A stretch of DNA of 64,000 bases from Odontesthes bonariensis (Eukaryota > Chordata > Actinopteri > Atheriniformes > Atherinopsidae), in NCBI RefSeq assembly GCF_027942865.1, contig NC_134524.1:23427536-23491535 (forward strand), in the 5' to 3' direction. The translations under genes were made by a program, and so were the position numbers. Positions 34,046-44,134 of the stretch are shown here, one piece after another (the first letter of the stretch is position 1; each line of letters begins with the position of its first letter). The notes under the pieces are model-generated. The model made no database searches. It was not told where the DNA came from and saw nothing but the letters and a program-made list of their open reading frames with translations.

Positions 34046-34495
34046 TCATACTCGTCTCACGTAGTTGTGCTGCAAACCCTTCACTCGTGTAGTTAAGAAT
34101 TCTCTGTTGATTGTAGTATATGTAATTAATCCACTCCCCATTTTGTTAATTGTGATCCACGGCAAAATAGACTCAAATCCAGCTGCAATCTCCCTGCCTA
34201 CTTTGAACTCAAAAGGAATCCCTCTCGGCTGCCCTATTGCATCCAAGTAAACGTGCTTATCCATGATGTAGTCACCACTAGATCTTTTAACTCTCCCTTT
34301 TTCCACATCCAAACCTCGCATCTCGTTTACTTTGTCATACACTAACACAACTGATGTCTTCCTCCTCACCAGTGCCCAAAGACCTATCCACCTGTTGGGT
34401 AACACATTTAACAAAAGATCATCTCCACACATCCCGTCACTCTCAGCTATTGGGTGTGTCTGATCCCCAAAAAGATATAGCGTTAAAATTATCAT
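34046..34495 (-). pseudogene. ERV env, surface/transmembrane junction region
   Basis: A 149-residue minus frame contains a basic cluster resembling a surface/transmembrane cleavage site in its middle, followed by a region leading into the frame at 33646-34041. Upstream env is degenerate (34496-34641) and then interrupted by the Ty3 element. Assignment is by position and character rather than by a strong catalytic motif. Confidence 0.6.
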
Positions 34496-34641
34496 TTCTA
34501 TATGTTCACATTATTGATCCAAATAAATAAATCCTAATAAATATTGGTTTCATTTAACAGTAGTATTACTTACTCCATAATCAGTCGGAGGCCCTTCCTG
34601 TGATGTACTAAGATTAAATTCAACACAAGAAGATTCCAATT

Positions 34642-34985
34642 TGTGGCGTTCTCCGTGCCACTGCGGGTTCTTTCAGCGGTATAATGAGGACTGAGACTCT
34701 TTGACAGTTTGTCAACGGTTCATGTACACTCTGTCATTCTCCTGCACAGCCTCCTTCCCAGGCTTCGTCCAGGCGTCTCTCCTGTTCCTTCTCCTCCCGG
34801 CTCCAGCACGCTACTGTGTATATAAAGGAGAGTGATTAGACCTGTGGATGCTGGTGTGCTAATCACTCACCTGGTGCTGCTCCCCTGAGCTCTCTCCACA
34901 CCTCTCTCCTGCAGCTGATGCGCCACGCCCCCTCCACATACCTTCACCGCCCGACTTAGGCCGGGGAGCCGCCCGGCCTAGCCCA
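34642..34985 (-). repeat. Ty3 3' LTR
   Basis: The LTR 3' end (minus strand ...ACGCCACA) is at 34642. The 5' end is placed after a G-rich polypurine tract corresponding to the C-run at 34986-35006, so the upper boundary is approximate. A TATATAAAGG motif lies at 34817-34826 on the plus strand; its match to minus-strand transcription is not certain. Confidence 0.65.
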
Positions 34986-35463
34986 CTCCCCCCCCCCCCC
35001 CCCCCCTCCTCCTCATGCGAGTGGGAGAGGAAGTCAGCCACAGCCATCTGGGCCCCCGGCCTATGGATCACCTTGAATTTGAAGGGTTGAAGCGCAAGAT
35101 ACCAACGGGTGATCCGCGCGTTGGCATCCTTCATGTGGTGGAGCCACTGGAGGGGAGCATGGTCCGAGCAGAGGGTGAATGGGCGCCCCAGCAGGTAATA
35201 ACGCAGAGCGCCGACCGCCCACCGCCCACCGCCCACCGGATGGCCAGGCACTCCCTCTCCACCGTGCTGTAACTGGCCTCCCTCGCGGACAGTTTCCGGC
35301 TGATGTAAAGCACTGGGCGGTCGACACCCTGCACCTGCTGGGACAGAACGGCCCTTAACCCTCTGCCCGACGCATCAGTCTGCAGGACAAATGGGAGAGC
35401 GAAGTTAGGTGTGTGGAGAAGAGGCTCCCCGCAGAGGGCCTGCTTTACCCTTTCAAGCGACAC
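34985..35463 (-). pseudogene. Ty3 RNase H domain
   Basis: Minus frames show FVLQTDASGRGLRAVLSQQV, VLYISRKLSAREASYSTVER, ECLAIRWAV and, after a frameshift near 35250, ALRYYLLGRPFTLCSDHAPL, ending VADFLSHSHEEE. TDAS, E and SDH are the RNase H active-site positions. A frameshift at the tandem GGGCGGT-type repeat near 35215-35235 (GCCCACC copies) splits the domain. Confidence 0.85.
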
Positions 35464-35531
35464 CTGGCACTACTCCGTCCACTGGACCGGATCTGAGGCA
35501 CCCTTTCGGGTGAGGTCGGTCAAGGGGCTGG

Positions 35532-36421
35532 TCAGCTCCGCGAAGTCCGGAATAAATCGCCGGTAATATCCGGCCAGCCCCAAGAACCGCCGGACCTCTT
35601 TTCAGGCTGCAATCGTTGCTGTCTTGTCGACCTGTGAACGCACCTGCCCGCCGCCCAAGTGGTACCCCTCCGTCCAACTGCACACTTCTTCGGGTTGGCC
35701 GTGAGCCCCGCCTGCCTCAGTGACTCGAGCACCGCGGCTACCTGCTGCATATGCTCCGCCCAGCTGTTGCTGTGGATGATGACGTCATCTAGGTAGGCGG
35801 CAGCATATGCAGCATGCGGCCGCAGCACCCGGTCCATGAGGCGTTGAAATGTGGCTGGGGCCCCAAACAACCCGAACGGAAGTGTAACAAATTGGTACAA
35901 ACCGTACGAAGTGGAGAAGGCCGTTTTTTCCTTGGACTCTGGAGACAAGGGAATCTGCCAGTAGCCCTTGGTCAAATCCAGCGTCGTGAAAAAACGAGCA
36001 GTGCCCAGGCGATCCAGGAGCTCGTCGACCCGGGGCATGGGATAGGCATCAAACCGTGAAACAGCATTCACTTTGCGATAATCCACAAAGAACCGAATAG
36101 ACCCATCCTTCTTGACCACAAGAAGGATGGGGCTACTCCAGGCACTGTGGGACTCTTCTATTACGTCCCTCTCCAACATAGCTTTCATTCTGCCTGAACC
36201 ACTTTTCTTTTGTGTTCAGGTAACCGATAGGGCCGTGAACGCACCGTCACGCCAGGATGAGTCTCATCCTGGTGTTGAATCAGGCTTGTGCGTCCTGGCA
36301 GGGGGGAGAACACATCAGCAAAATGCTGCTGCAACTTGGCTATGTCTGCTCCCTGGGACGGTGAGAGGTGGCTTTCACAAAGGAGCAAGGCTGGATTGGT
36401 CGACGTTGGGAGCTTTTCCAC
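35532..36421 (-). pseudogene. Ty3 pre-RT linker and reverse transcriptase
   Basis: From 36421 a linker reads ADVFSPLPGRTSLIQHQDE and SRPYRLPEHKRKVVQAE, then after a small frame change the RT frame (36188) gives RDVIEESHSAWSSPILLVVK, VDYRKVNAVSRFDAYPMPRV, TLDLTKGYWQIPLSP, LPFGLFGAPATFQRLMDRVL and the catalytic YLDDVIIHS. Connection-domain sequence becomes frameshifted near 35680. The RT belongs to the Ty3/gypsy group. It lies downstream of integrase, which is the unusual feature of this element. Confidence 0.88.
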
Positions 36422-36749
36422 CGCGGGTTGAAGGTGGGACCCGTTACAATTTTGAGCCCCGGCAAGTACCTGCTTAAGAGGTGGGTCTAGTAGGTACTTG
36501 TCGGTGCTAAAACGTCACATGATCAGTGCTGTCCACTGATTGGTCAGGTGAAATTACGTCATACACGCAACGAAGCTCGGGGAGCTTTATGTATGACACT
36601 GCACGAAAAGAGGGATTTGTGTCACTGTGGACGGCAGTGAACTTCCGCGAATTTGCCTAATTTTCGGACGCATCTGGGCGCTTGCAGGCAGACAAACTTT
36701 AAGTTTGTTGAGCGACAAAATCGTCGGAAACGAACCCAGCTCGCGGCGG

Positions 36750-36802
36750 GCTCTCACAGCGGGGTGCTAATGGCCCAGCGATTAGCACCCCGCTGTGAGA
36801 GC
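36750..36802. repeat. Perfect 22-bp hairpin with 9-base loop
   Basis: Arms GCTCTCACAGCGGGGTGCTA... at 36750-36771 and their exact complement at 36781-36802 are separated by GGCCCAGCG. It lies about 330 bp from the left end of the DNA transposon and could be a transposase-binding or structural site. Confidence 0.9.
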
Positions 36803-37228
36803 GCCTGGACCTCTCACTGGCCTCGCTGGTATTGGACAAAAAAAGGCACGTGATTACATAAAAAAAGCTCCTGTAAAGCTGTCCGCCCATTGGCCAATAA
36901 GGTTAATATATGCATACTTTATATGGGCATATCATTCAGCAATTATGAGTAATAATTGTGATTATGATTACTAATATTCCTGGGATGTTTGTGTACTTCA
37001 TATATTCACGTCATTCTTATAAGCTGCACTATGAATAGGCTATGAATGCAGGCATGAATGACGTGAATCTATTGAGGAAATGAAAAGGGAAACTTTTTTT
37101 TTTTTAAAGCGCTTTTATTGCCACACCACACAATGTACATAGCTTACATTGTAATAAGAACCATGTTGATAATAAAGAATTGAAAACTATATACACACAC
37201 TGCTGTAGCTTACAATATACACAATAAG

Positions 37229-38450
37229 CCTAAACGCCGCCGTTTGGAATCCGCATTCTTCGCATTCCTCCGGTCCCTGCAGAGTCTGCGGAGTTGTCAG
37301 ACGTCCTCATCCTGGATCAGAAGCTGGCTTCTGGGAGCTGTTGGAATAACCAATAAATAACCAAAACATAGTCTATCCATGCACAGCATATTGACAACTT
37401 GTCTATAAAGTAACGAAAGTCATATTGACAGCGTATATGTTCTTACTCTCTTTCACTCTTCTGTGGTGAGACTGTGAGTATTTCGGGTTGGCTTCAAGAC
37501 GCGCCTGTAGCACAGCACACAGGTCCGTCACGCAGCTAAAAAACAAACAAGAGGAATGAATAAAATGACCAGTGCTTAAAAGTATCAGTGCCAGTCGGGG
37601 TAAAAGTCAGCGCCCTCACCCTCGATAGTGTCCCCGTCTGCCTCTCTGAAGTTCGGACTGTTTGCCACCGCCTCCTTCAAGCGACTCGTTACATCCATAT
37701 TGTGAGGTGACAGTAGCCTGTAAAAACAACAGGCCTATGGTTAATAAAAAAAAAACTGCATTGACGTAACGTAACATCGGGTCCAACTCAACTAGATATT
37801 GGGAGAACATTCACTTATTCTTACCCTTGACCTGGATTATAATGCCACGGTGAGTTATGCAGCGGCGAACTGCTTCCTATTAATTGAAAACACGAAATTC
37901 ATTTTTTTTAAATAAAGCAACTCACACTGGTTTTCACGTGATGGACACAATTAAGTTGAGTTTAGCCTAAAGCCACAGTCAATAACCTACTCTTACCGCG
38001 ATTTTCGGATTCTGTATCCGCCTTCTCTTGCGCTCTTCAACTTCTCTGGAATGTAACTTCAGTCCGTTCTCGACGGCCATCTTGCCTCCAACCTAGCGAA
38101 TCTCTGGTCGATTCCATCCAGCACCCTCTCCACGACCGTATCCACGGTGCTGGCCACCATACGAGACATCCCGGTCATAGCATTCAACAGGACTTTCATT
38201 TTATCTGCCTGTAAGCAAGTGAGTAAGTAGGTTTAATATACAGCACATTTAAAATCAGCGAGAACTGTCCCAAGTGCTGTACAGTGTCAACAAGACTAAA
38301 ATGAAACAATAAAATGGTCATGTGCAAGTAAAAAAACACACAAACCTGTAGACCCGCAGAGAATTGCTGGGGAGTTGAAAGCAAGTCGTCTTCCAGCCAG
38401 ATCTGCTCCTTAAACTTTTTGTTTACACTGCACGACACAATGTTTCTCAT
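37229..38450 (-). pseudogene. Six-exon transposon gene of unknown function
   Basis: Splice-consistent minus exons: 38450-38346 (MRNIVSCSVNKKFKEQIWLE..., 35 codons, phase 0), 38208-37997 (ADKMKVLLNAMTGMSRMVAS, VVERVLDGIDQRFARLEA, later EVEERKRRRIQNPKIA), 37876-37825 (EAVRRCITHRGIIIQ), 37717-37620 (LLSPHNMDVTSRLKEAVANS), 37535-37448 (CVTDLCAVLQARLEANPKYS) and 37337-37229 (basic C-terminus). The product looks helical, with a coiled-coil-like middle and basic end, and resembles uncharacterised fish transposon-associated proteins. A frameshift in exon 2 (near 38075) and a stop in the last exon indicate decay. I do not assign a function. Confidence 0.5.
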
Positions 38451-38604
38451 ACGTGATTGAACGAGAGCTTATGCGAGCCGTTAAGCTCCACCAATCATAT
38501 GCGTACACGTCATTATACGGAATACTCGCGAGACAACCTCCCGTCCTTCTGCTATTTAATGTTGTCTGACCACAGCTGGCAATTTGCACCGTTTTGACAC
38601 AAAA
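38451..38604. promoter_or_regulatory. Candidate bidirectional promoter of the nested DNA transposon
   Basis: This 154-bp gap separates two divergent ATGs (38450 minus, 38605 plus). It contains ACCAATCA and a CTATTTAA stretch. Divergent genes sharing a short gap suggest a shared promoter, but no experiment supports it. Confidence 0.4.
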
Positions 38605-39060
38605 ATGGACTCTGCAAGGACAAAGAAAAGACCTCGGCGATATTGTGACCATTGTGACACCGAATTAAGCCATACACAATAAAACACTGAGCGCACTACT
38701 GCACATTATGTATACAGGCCAGATTTCTATATTTTTATTTCTATATTATTTAAGAAACCTTTTAGAATATTGCTGTTGCATGCTTATTTTATCTTTATCT
38801 TATCTTTATTATTATACATTTGGACATCCAGTGCGGGCAACAAAGAAAAGAATTTCATTGTTCAGGGAAACACGTTTCTAACTGCACATATGACAATAAA
38901 CCTTTGAATCCTTGAATCTTGCCCACAAAAAGCGGTATTACAAAAGAGGTGTTTGGGAGAAAAAAAAACAGATATGCATCACCTGTCACCAGCAGACAGC
39001 GTGCACCTCTTCTTTTTCAAGACAACACAGCAACACTGGAGTTGGAGGTGATGGTGAAGT
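38605..39060 (+). pseudogene. Zinc-finger start of a transposase-like gene, split by a LINE tail
   Basis: ATG 38605 gives MDSARTKKRPRRYCDHCDTE and LSHTQ, then a stop at 38680 within inserted LINE 3' UTR. After about 38917 the frame resumes as AHKKRYYKRGVWEKK. A CDHC knuckle followed by H and tyrosines resembles N-termini of vertebrate CACTA/EnSpm-like transposases, but no catalytic core is left to test this. Confidence 0.45.
38680..38917 (+). mobile_element. LINE 3' end (CR1/Rex-like) nested in the DNA transposon
   Basis: The segment ends GAATTTCATTGTTCAGGG...ACAATAAACCTTTGAATCC with a TTGAATC tandem tail, a common teleost CR1/Rex LINE 3' UTR. It interrupts a coding frame and is the innermost level of the nest. 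Confidence 0.7.
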
Positions 39061-39393
39061 GTAGAAACAGGCCTGCCCACCCCCCACCTCACCTCACCCC
39101 ACCCCACTTGAAAATGACTGTGGCACCTCCTGACCTGATCACTGGCATTTACATATTAAAGGCTCTCCTAAGTAGGGGAGGGGAGGGGGGCATGGGGGAG
39201 CAGTTGCCAGGTCAATTTGCGACAATTTGGGCCAAGTTTTCACTTTTACCACCGCAAATGCAGGGGCTCAACGTATGCGGACATGTAAGGGGCCACATAC
39301 ATCCGCAAATCCCTCTTTTCATGCAGTGTGAAACACCCGCCATGTATGAAAACACAACTGCGAGAGAACCAGAGAATAAACAGAATTGTGAAG

Positions 39394-40140
39394 ATGGAAG
39401 ACCAGAGAAAGAAAGCCAACCCATGGACAGTGAGCGAGGTGCAGACCTTTCTGTGTGTGGTGTGGTGGCTGAGGACCGCGTGCAGAAGGAACTGGACGGA
39501 GCGACATGAAATGAGAAGGTGTTCCAGGATATAACCAAGCTGATGGCTAGTCATGCTATCACCGGAATTCTCAGCAGTGCCGAGACAAGCTGAAGAGCTA
39601 TTACCGGCAGGTAAAGGACCACAACAGCCGGAGTGGGTCAAACCGAAAGACATGGAAGTGGTTCGACCAAATGGACGGCATTTACGGTCACAGCCCGGCG
39701 AACGGCATGGATACTGCGACGTCTTTGTTGGAGGCGATGAAAAATGGTAAGTTGTTCTTATCCCATTGGTGCAACGCATATGTCTTAACAAATGCATGTT
39801 TTATATCGTAACAAATACATGTTCAGTCTTTAACTTGTGTAAAAAGTTACACAGACGTCTCATAACTTGTTCTGAGTGAGCTAGCAAACAACGCTGTTTT
39901 GGAAGGCTAGCACAGTGTCTCACCTATGCGGTTACGTGTATGCGTTTCGTATGTTCACACTTTTTATTTTTTTTCACTCAAGACTCGGTTTGTGCAACCG
40001 ATGAGTGTTCGGTTACTGAGGTCAGCGAAGATCCTCCAATCCTGCAGGCTTCAGAACCGACAATGGCATCGCAATCTGCAGCTGAGGCAACAGCTGATCT
40101 GCATTCCACCGGCACCAACACTGGCGTCACCTGTATCTGA
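39394..40140 (+). pseudogene. Myb/SANT-like gene, two exons, of the nested DNA transposon
   Basis: Exon 1 (39394-39746) reads MEDQRKKANPWTVSEVQTFL, then with frame changes ADDRVQKELDGATRNEKVFQ, QCRDKLKSYYRQVKDHNSRS and TWKWFDQMDGIYGHSP, ending TATSLLEAMKN at a GTAAG donor. Exon 2 (39983-40140) has acceptor ACTCAAG and reads DSVCATDECSVTEVSEDPP to a stop; AATAAAG follows at 40178. The trihelix tryptophans mark a Myb/SANT-like DNA-binding protein. At least two frameshifts (near 39465 and 39560) break exon 1. Confidence 0.75.
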
Positions 40141-40424
40141 GAGAACTCCTGCTGTTTACTTTTGTGCTGTCTTTTTTAATAAAGAGCTTGGTTTAACTAA
40201 ACAATATGGATTGTCAACTGCATTACACATTACACTCGATCTTGTGTTTACTTTTGACTAACCGCGGCGTGACACTTTGTAGTCACCTGAAACCGACGTC
40301 ACGTTAGTGGTGAACGGGCCGACTCCGCCCACTTCCAGGCCACAGTTTGGGTGGAAAAGAAAATGTTACTGGTGCCGTGTCGTGTAGTGTAGTGTTGGGC
40401 TATATCGAACCTAGTAGAGTAGGG

Positions 40425-41846
40425 CTAGCTTGGCGGTGGAAAAGGGACATTTGGTACCTCAGGCCCCAACTCATCCCTCTCTGCAATTGCCGTCACCAAG
40501 GAAACAGTCTCCGCCTCTCTCCATGCTTTCAGGAGGTTGAGGTGATAAATCTGTGTCGCACCTCCCCTGTCAGATCGCACAAGCTCATAATCAACATCAC
40601 CCACTCGCCGTGTCACCACAAACGGCCCTTGCCACTTGGCGAGTAATTTTGAGCTGGAAGATGGGAGTAACACAAGCACTTTATCTCCCGGTGAAAATTG
40701 TCTTAACTGAGATCCTCTGTTATACAGCCGCTGCTGACGTTCCTGGGCCCGGAGCAAATTCTCACGTGACAACTGCCCTAGTGTGGGAAGTTTTGCTCTC
40801 AGGTCCAGGACGTACTGAACTTCATTTTTGCTGGGGCTCAGACCTTCCTCCCAGCTTTCTTTAACTAGGTCCAAAACCCCCCGTGGTTTTCTGCCAAACA
40901 GCAGTTCAAAGGGAGAAAATCCCGTGGAGGCCTGGGGTACCTCGCGCACTGCAAACAGCAGAGGATCTAGCCACCTGTCCCATTTACCACTATCCCCGTG
41001 CACAAACTTACGGATCATGGATTTCAAAGTCTTATTCAGGTGCTCAACGAGGCCGTCAGTTTGAGGGTGGTAAACACTGGTTCGAATGGACTTGATTCCC
41101 AATAATCCGTATAGTTCTCGCAGTGTTCGTGACATAAATTGTGTGCCTTGATCAGTCTGGATCTCTTTCGGGATCCCGACTCGGGAGATCACTTGGAACA
41201 GCGCCTGTGCAACCCTTTTTGCAGATATGCTGCGCAGTGGCACTGCCTCTGGATATCGTGTTGCGTAATCCACTAGGACTAACACAAAGCGATATCCACG
41301 TGCGCTTCGGTGGAATGGCCCGATGAGGTCCATCCCAATACGCTCAAATGGGACCTCGATCAGCGGTAATGGGCGCAAAGGCACTCTCGGGATGGCCGGT
41401 TGGTTAACCAACTGGCATTCGGGGCAGGACGCACACCAGCGGCGAACGTCCGCCCGAATGCCGGGCCAATAGAATCGGGCCATTACACGGTTCAGTGTTT
41501 TTTCATTCCCCATGTGCCCAGCCATCGGGTTATAATGAGCCGCCTGGAAAACCATTTCCCGACGGCTTTTCGGGACCAAAAGTTGTGTTATTATTTCCTC
41601 TGTCTGAGTGTCACGACTCACTCGGTACAATCTATCCCTGCACAATGAAAAGTGTGGATATGTTAACGGTGCGTCAGGGTGCACCACGTGACCATCAATT
41701 TTTATCACTTGGTCAAAGGCACAGTGTAGAGTATCATCACGAGACTGCTCAAGTGGAAAATCTTCCATGGAGTCGAACACGTCACATATCCCATGTCCCT
41801 GCTGGTCGTGAGCGCACCCCCGCACACTGCCCCACCAGTTTATCAA
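40425..41846 (-). CDS. Ty3 integrase, long open frame upstream of RT
   Basis: A 473-residue minus frame holds the HHCC zinc-binding region (HYNPMAGHMGNEKTLNRVMA, then CASCPECQ), and the D,D,E core: MDLIGPF, IQTDQGTQFMS and HPQTDGLVEHLNKTL. A C-terminal segment PGDKVLVLLPSSSSKLLAKW is the chromodomain-less GPY/F-like region (WQGPFVV). The three catalytic residues are present. The frame overlaps the protease frame at 41782-41846 in another register and ends in the DNA-transposon terminus, so its natural stop or continuation into RT is lost. Confidence 0.9.
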   Translation of the reverse strand: MINWWGSVRGCAHDQQGHGICDVFDSMEDFPLEQSRDDTLHCAFDQVIKIDGHVVHPDAPLTYPHFSLCRDRLYRVSRDTQTEEIITQLLVPKSRREMVFQAAHYNPMAGHMGNEKTLNRVMARFYWPGIRADVRRWCASCPECQLVNQPAIPRVPLRPLPLIEVPFERIGMDLIGPFHRSARGYRFVLVLVDYATRYPEAVPLRSISAKRVAQALFQVISRVGIPKEIQTDQGTQFMSRTLRELYGLLGIKSIRTSVYHPQTDGLVEHLNKTLKSMIRKFVHGDSGKWDRWLDPLLFAVREVPQASTGFSPFELLFGRKPRGVLDLVKESWEEGLSPSKNEVQYVLDLRAKLPTLGQLSRENLLRAQERQQRLYNRGSQLRQFSPGDKVLVLLPSSSSKLLAKWQGPFVVTRRVGDVDYELVRSDRGGATQIYHLNLLKAWREAETVSLVTAIAERDELGPEVPNVPFPPPS

Positions 41847-42237
41847 ACCCAGGCCAATCCGTACCCAAAATCAGGGGGTGCACCAGGCGGGAGCTAACCG
41901 CAGCCTTCACACTATGCTTTTTTCCCTTATAACGAATTTCGACTGGAACCACCGGGTATCTGTGAATATCCCTATGTACACACCTAATATCCACCCACCC
42001 CGCCTCTATCAAAGCCCCGGGTCGAATCAGATTCTGGTGAACCATGGACTGCGTGCAGCCCGAGTCCACCATTGCCTCATGTGTACCCCCCTGAATCCTT
42101 ACCGGAACGCTGTACGTCCCTCCTGGACCGGGGGAGGGTGCTGGAGGGCCGACAACCCGGATCACCTGGCCGACCTCCATCAGCGGGCACTCGCGGCGAA
42201 AGTGACCGGGCTGCCCGCACCTCCAACACTCCTGCAC
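41782..42237 (-). pseudogene. Ty3 nucleocapsid knuckle and aspartic protease
   Basis: Reads CWRCGQPGHFRREC, a CX2CX4HX4C zinc knuckle, then the protease segment EAMVDSGCTQSMVHQNL, where the active-site DSG is visible, and LILGTDWPGFDKLVG. It leads directly into the integrase frame by a frame change. Position between gag and integrase matches the Gmr1 order. Confidence 0.88.
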
Positions 42238-42339
42238 TGCTGCCTGAGGGGCCCTCTGCGGGTCGGGAGCAGCACCTGTATTGGCTGGAACCTGGGGTGA
42301 AAAGAGACGGGGAATGTTTGTACGGGGCAGTGGGACCGG

Positions 42340-43121
42340 TCAGCCCGTTACGTGGCGTAGAGGCTCGGCCGTTGTCTGCCCCCTTCGGGGCACTGATGTG
42401 GGACGGCTGGGCGTTGCTGGCCGAGCCTCCGGCGTCCGGCCCCGGGAGAAGACCGCCAGATGATCCTTTGTGAGGGTGATTGTGGTGGCCAGTTCCGTCG
42501 GTCGGTGACAGCGCACCCACTCTGCCGTCCCAGTCGGCAGCCCCTCCACAAATTGCTCCAGGATGACTGTTTCCAGCATCCTCTGCTCGCCGTTTGTTCC
42601 CCCCGGCTGCAGCCATCTAGTTGCCGCGTCTTTCAGCTGCTGCGCGTAGGTAAATGGTCGGTCTGTGGGACCCAGTTTCGTCCCCCTAAACCGGTGGTGA
42701 TGGTCTTCGGCCGAGTACCCAAGGCGGTCAAGTACAGCCCTCCTGATCGCCGTGTAGTCCCGTGTTCGCGCAGGAAGACCCAGCGCCGCCGTTTGCGCTT
42801 CCCCCGACAGGAGGGAAGCACCCACACCGCCCACTCCTCATCCGGCCACCAGCATGCCTCCGCCGTCGCGTCGAACATGTCGAGGAAGGACTGCGGGTCG
42901 TCTGCTGGTGTCATCTAGTGCAGGTGGACTGTGGGTGGGGGAGTCGGTGCTCCCGCTCCAACGTTCTCCACCATCGCCTCCAGCAGCCGGGTCTGCCGCT
43001 CCGACTGGTCCTGCAGTGCGGCCAGCTGCTGCCTGCTGAGGGTCGCCTGATCCCGGCTCATCATTGCGACCTCGGCCAGCAACTGTGCCAGCAGGGTGAT
43101 CGGCTGCTGTGGTTCCGTCAT
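42340..43121 (-). pseudogene. Ty3 gag
   Basis: ATG at 43121 gives MTEPQQPITLLAQLLAEVAM with a heptad-like LSRQQLAALQDQ stretch; an in-frame TAG at 42915-42917 precedes MTPADDPQSFLDMFDATAEA, followed after a frameshift by LGLPARTRDYTAIRRAVLDR, RFRGTKLGPTDRPFTYAQQL and LEQFVEGLPTGTAEWVRCHR. The content is a Ty3-type capsid (retrotransposon gag domain). One stop and at least one frameshift inactivate it. Confidence 0.8.
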
Positions 43122-43159
43122 CTCAGTTCCTCCCCGCTGTGCCCCACGTTGGCTGCCAA

Positions 43160-43234
43160 TGTGGCGTTCTCCGTGCCACTGCGGGTTCTTTCAGCGGTAT
43201 AATGAGGACTGAGACTCTTTGACAGTTTGTCAAC
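43160..43234 (-). repeat. Ty3 5' LTR remnant, 75 bp
   Basis: These 75 bases are identical to 34642-34716, the 3' part of the Ty3 LTR, then similarity stops abruptly. The 5' LTR has therefore lost its U3 and promoter. Confidence 0.88.
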
Positions 43235-43825
43235 AGTAGTTGACAACTGTAGTGCTAATGGTATCAAGTCCCCCTAGACTTCCACGAGAAAATCTTGCTA
43301 TTCTTACAACCATTGTGAACAACTTCTTCTGACCCGAGGACAACATGATCTTACCAGATTGCCCCTTCGTTTTGGCGTCCGGAGGCGATGATTTGGTCGT
43401 CTCCTCCACCGGACCCATGATCCACACTTCCTCACACTTCCACCAACCTTTATTCCCACGTACTTAAACTCACGCTTAACCGATACCTCTTCACGACCAG
43501 CTCTAGTGTGTATTGCAGGCAAAGTTCGTGGCGTGGCATGGCCTGAGTGGGTGTGTATTGTTGCATCATACTCATCTGACCCAGGCTGGCTACTTCCCCT
43601 GCGAGGTGGCTTCATCACGGGACCCTTCCAGCCTCTCCTGTTTGCGGGATCCCGTCCAACATCTACAGGCTTCGTTCTCCTGAGCCCATGCTGTCGGCCA
43701 ACACCCACACCTGGATGCTCATAAGTGTCAGAAATCTTAACCTCTTCCTTTTGTTCATCCTTTCCCTCGGACTCAACTCCGATTGTGTCTTTAGTCCGAA
43801 CCTTAGAGCAGTGATTCAAATGGTA
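43235..43825 (-). pseudogene. ERV pol/env junction region, degenerate
   Basis: A basic, low-similarity minus frame (43304-43819) follows the integrase end. By position it covers the end of pol and the start of env. I see no diagnostic motif, so the domain is unassigned. Confidence 0.45.
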
Positions 43826-44134
43826 CTATGTGTTGTTACTTCTTTTTGAACTGCTGTTGGCGTTGCTCGCACCATTGTGTACGGTCCTTCTCATACTTGG
43901 CTCAAGCCACTTCCTTCGGACCACTTTGATGTGCACCTGGTCGCCTGGCACCACTGGCCTCTCAACCAGCTGTTCGAGACCTGAGTCTCTGGTCTCCTCC
44001 TGTAGAAAGATTGTTCTGTGGATTGCAGTTAATTGCTTCATGTAAGCTGTCCACTCTGTTCGCACCTGCTCAAGTGGGGGCCCTTTAAAGGGACCTCGAA
44101 ACTGAGGTGCCGGCATGGGTCGAACCGTTAGCAT
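43826..44134 (-). pseudogene. ERV integrase C-terminal region
   Basis: The minus frame contains PGDQVHIKVVRRKWLEPSM, the basic SH3-like C-terminal part of a retroviral integrase, preceded by a helical segment. Catalytic D,D,E residues are not recognisable in the degenerate sequence at 44135-44540. Confidence 0.7.

Larger units (their letters stand above)
36414..40442. mobile_element. DNA transposon with Myb/SANT gene, nested in the Ty3 element
   Basis: The Ty3 frame breaks between integrase and pre-RT. The insert is bounded by inverted CTTTTCCACCGC (36414-36425) and GCGGTGGAAAAG (40431-40442). Inside are a six-exon minus-strand gene (38450-37229), a plus-strand exon with paired CxxC cysteines (38605), and a two-exon plus-strand Myb/SANT gene (39394-40140), the first two diverging from one promoter region. 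The superfamily is not certain: Myb/SANT suggests Harbinger, but no DDE domain was found. Target duplications could not be resolved. Confidence 0.65.
34642..43234 (-). mobile_element. Gmr1-like Ty3/gypsy retrotransposon nested in ERV env
   Basis: Minus-strand order is 5' LTR fragment (43234-43160), gag (43121-42340), CCHC/protease (42237-41782), integrase (41846-40425), then a 4-kb DNA insertion, pre-RT and RT (36421-35532), RNase H (35463-34985) and 3' LTR (about 34985-34642). Integrase upstream of RT is a copia-like order on a Ty3-type pol, the hallmark of the Gmr1 group described from cod and other deuterostomes. The last 75 bases of the two LTRs are identical, implying a young insertion, but the coding region has stops and frameshifts. 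Confidence 0.85.

Noticed and set aside
38919..39509. 196-residue plus-strand open frame as a gene
   Set aside because: Only the beginning resembles transposase sequence and most of it overlaps the Myb/SANT exon in a different register; composition gives no domain.
39246..39797. 183-residue minus-strand open frame
   Set aside because: It is antisense to the Myb/SANT exon, which has recognisable motifs and splice sites.
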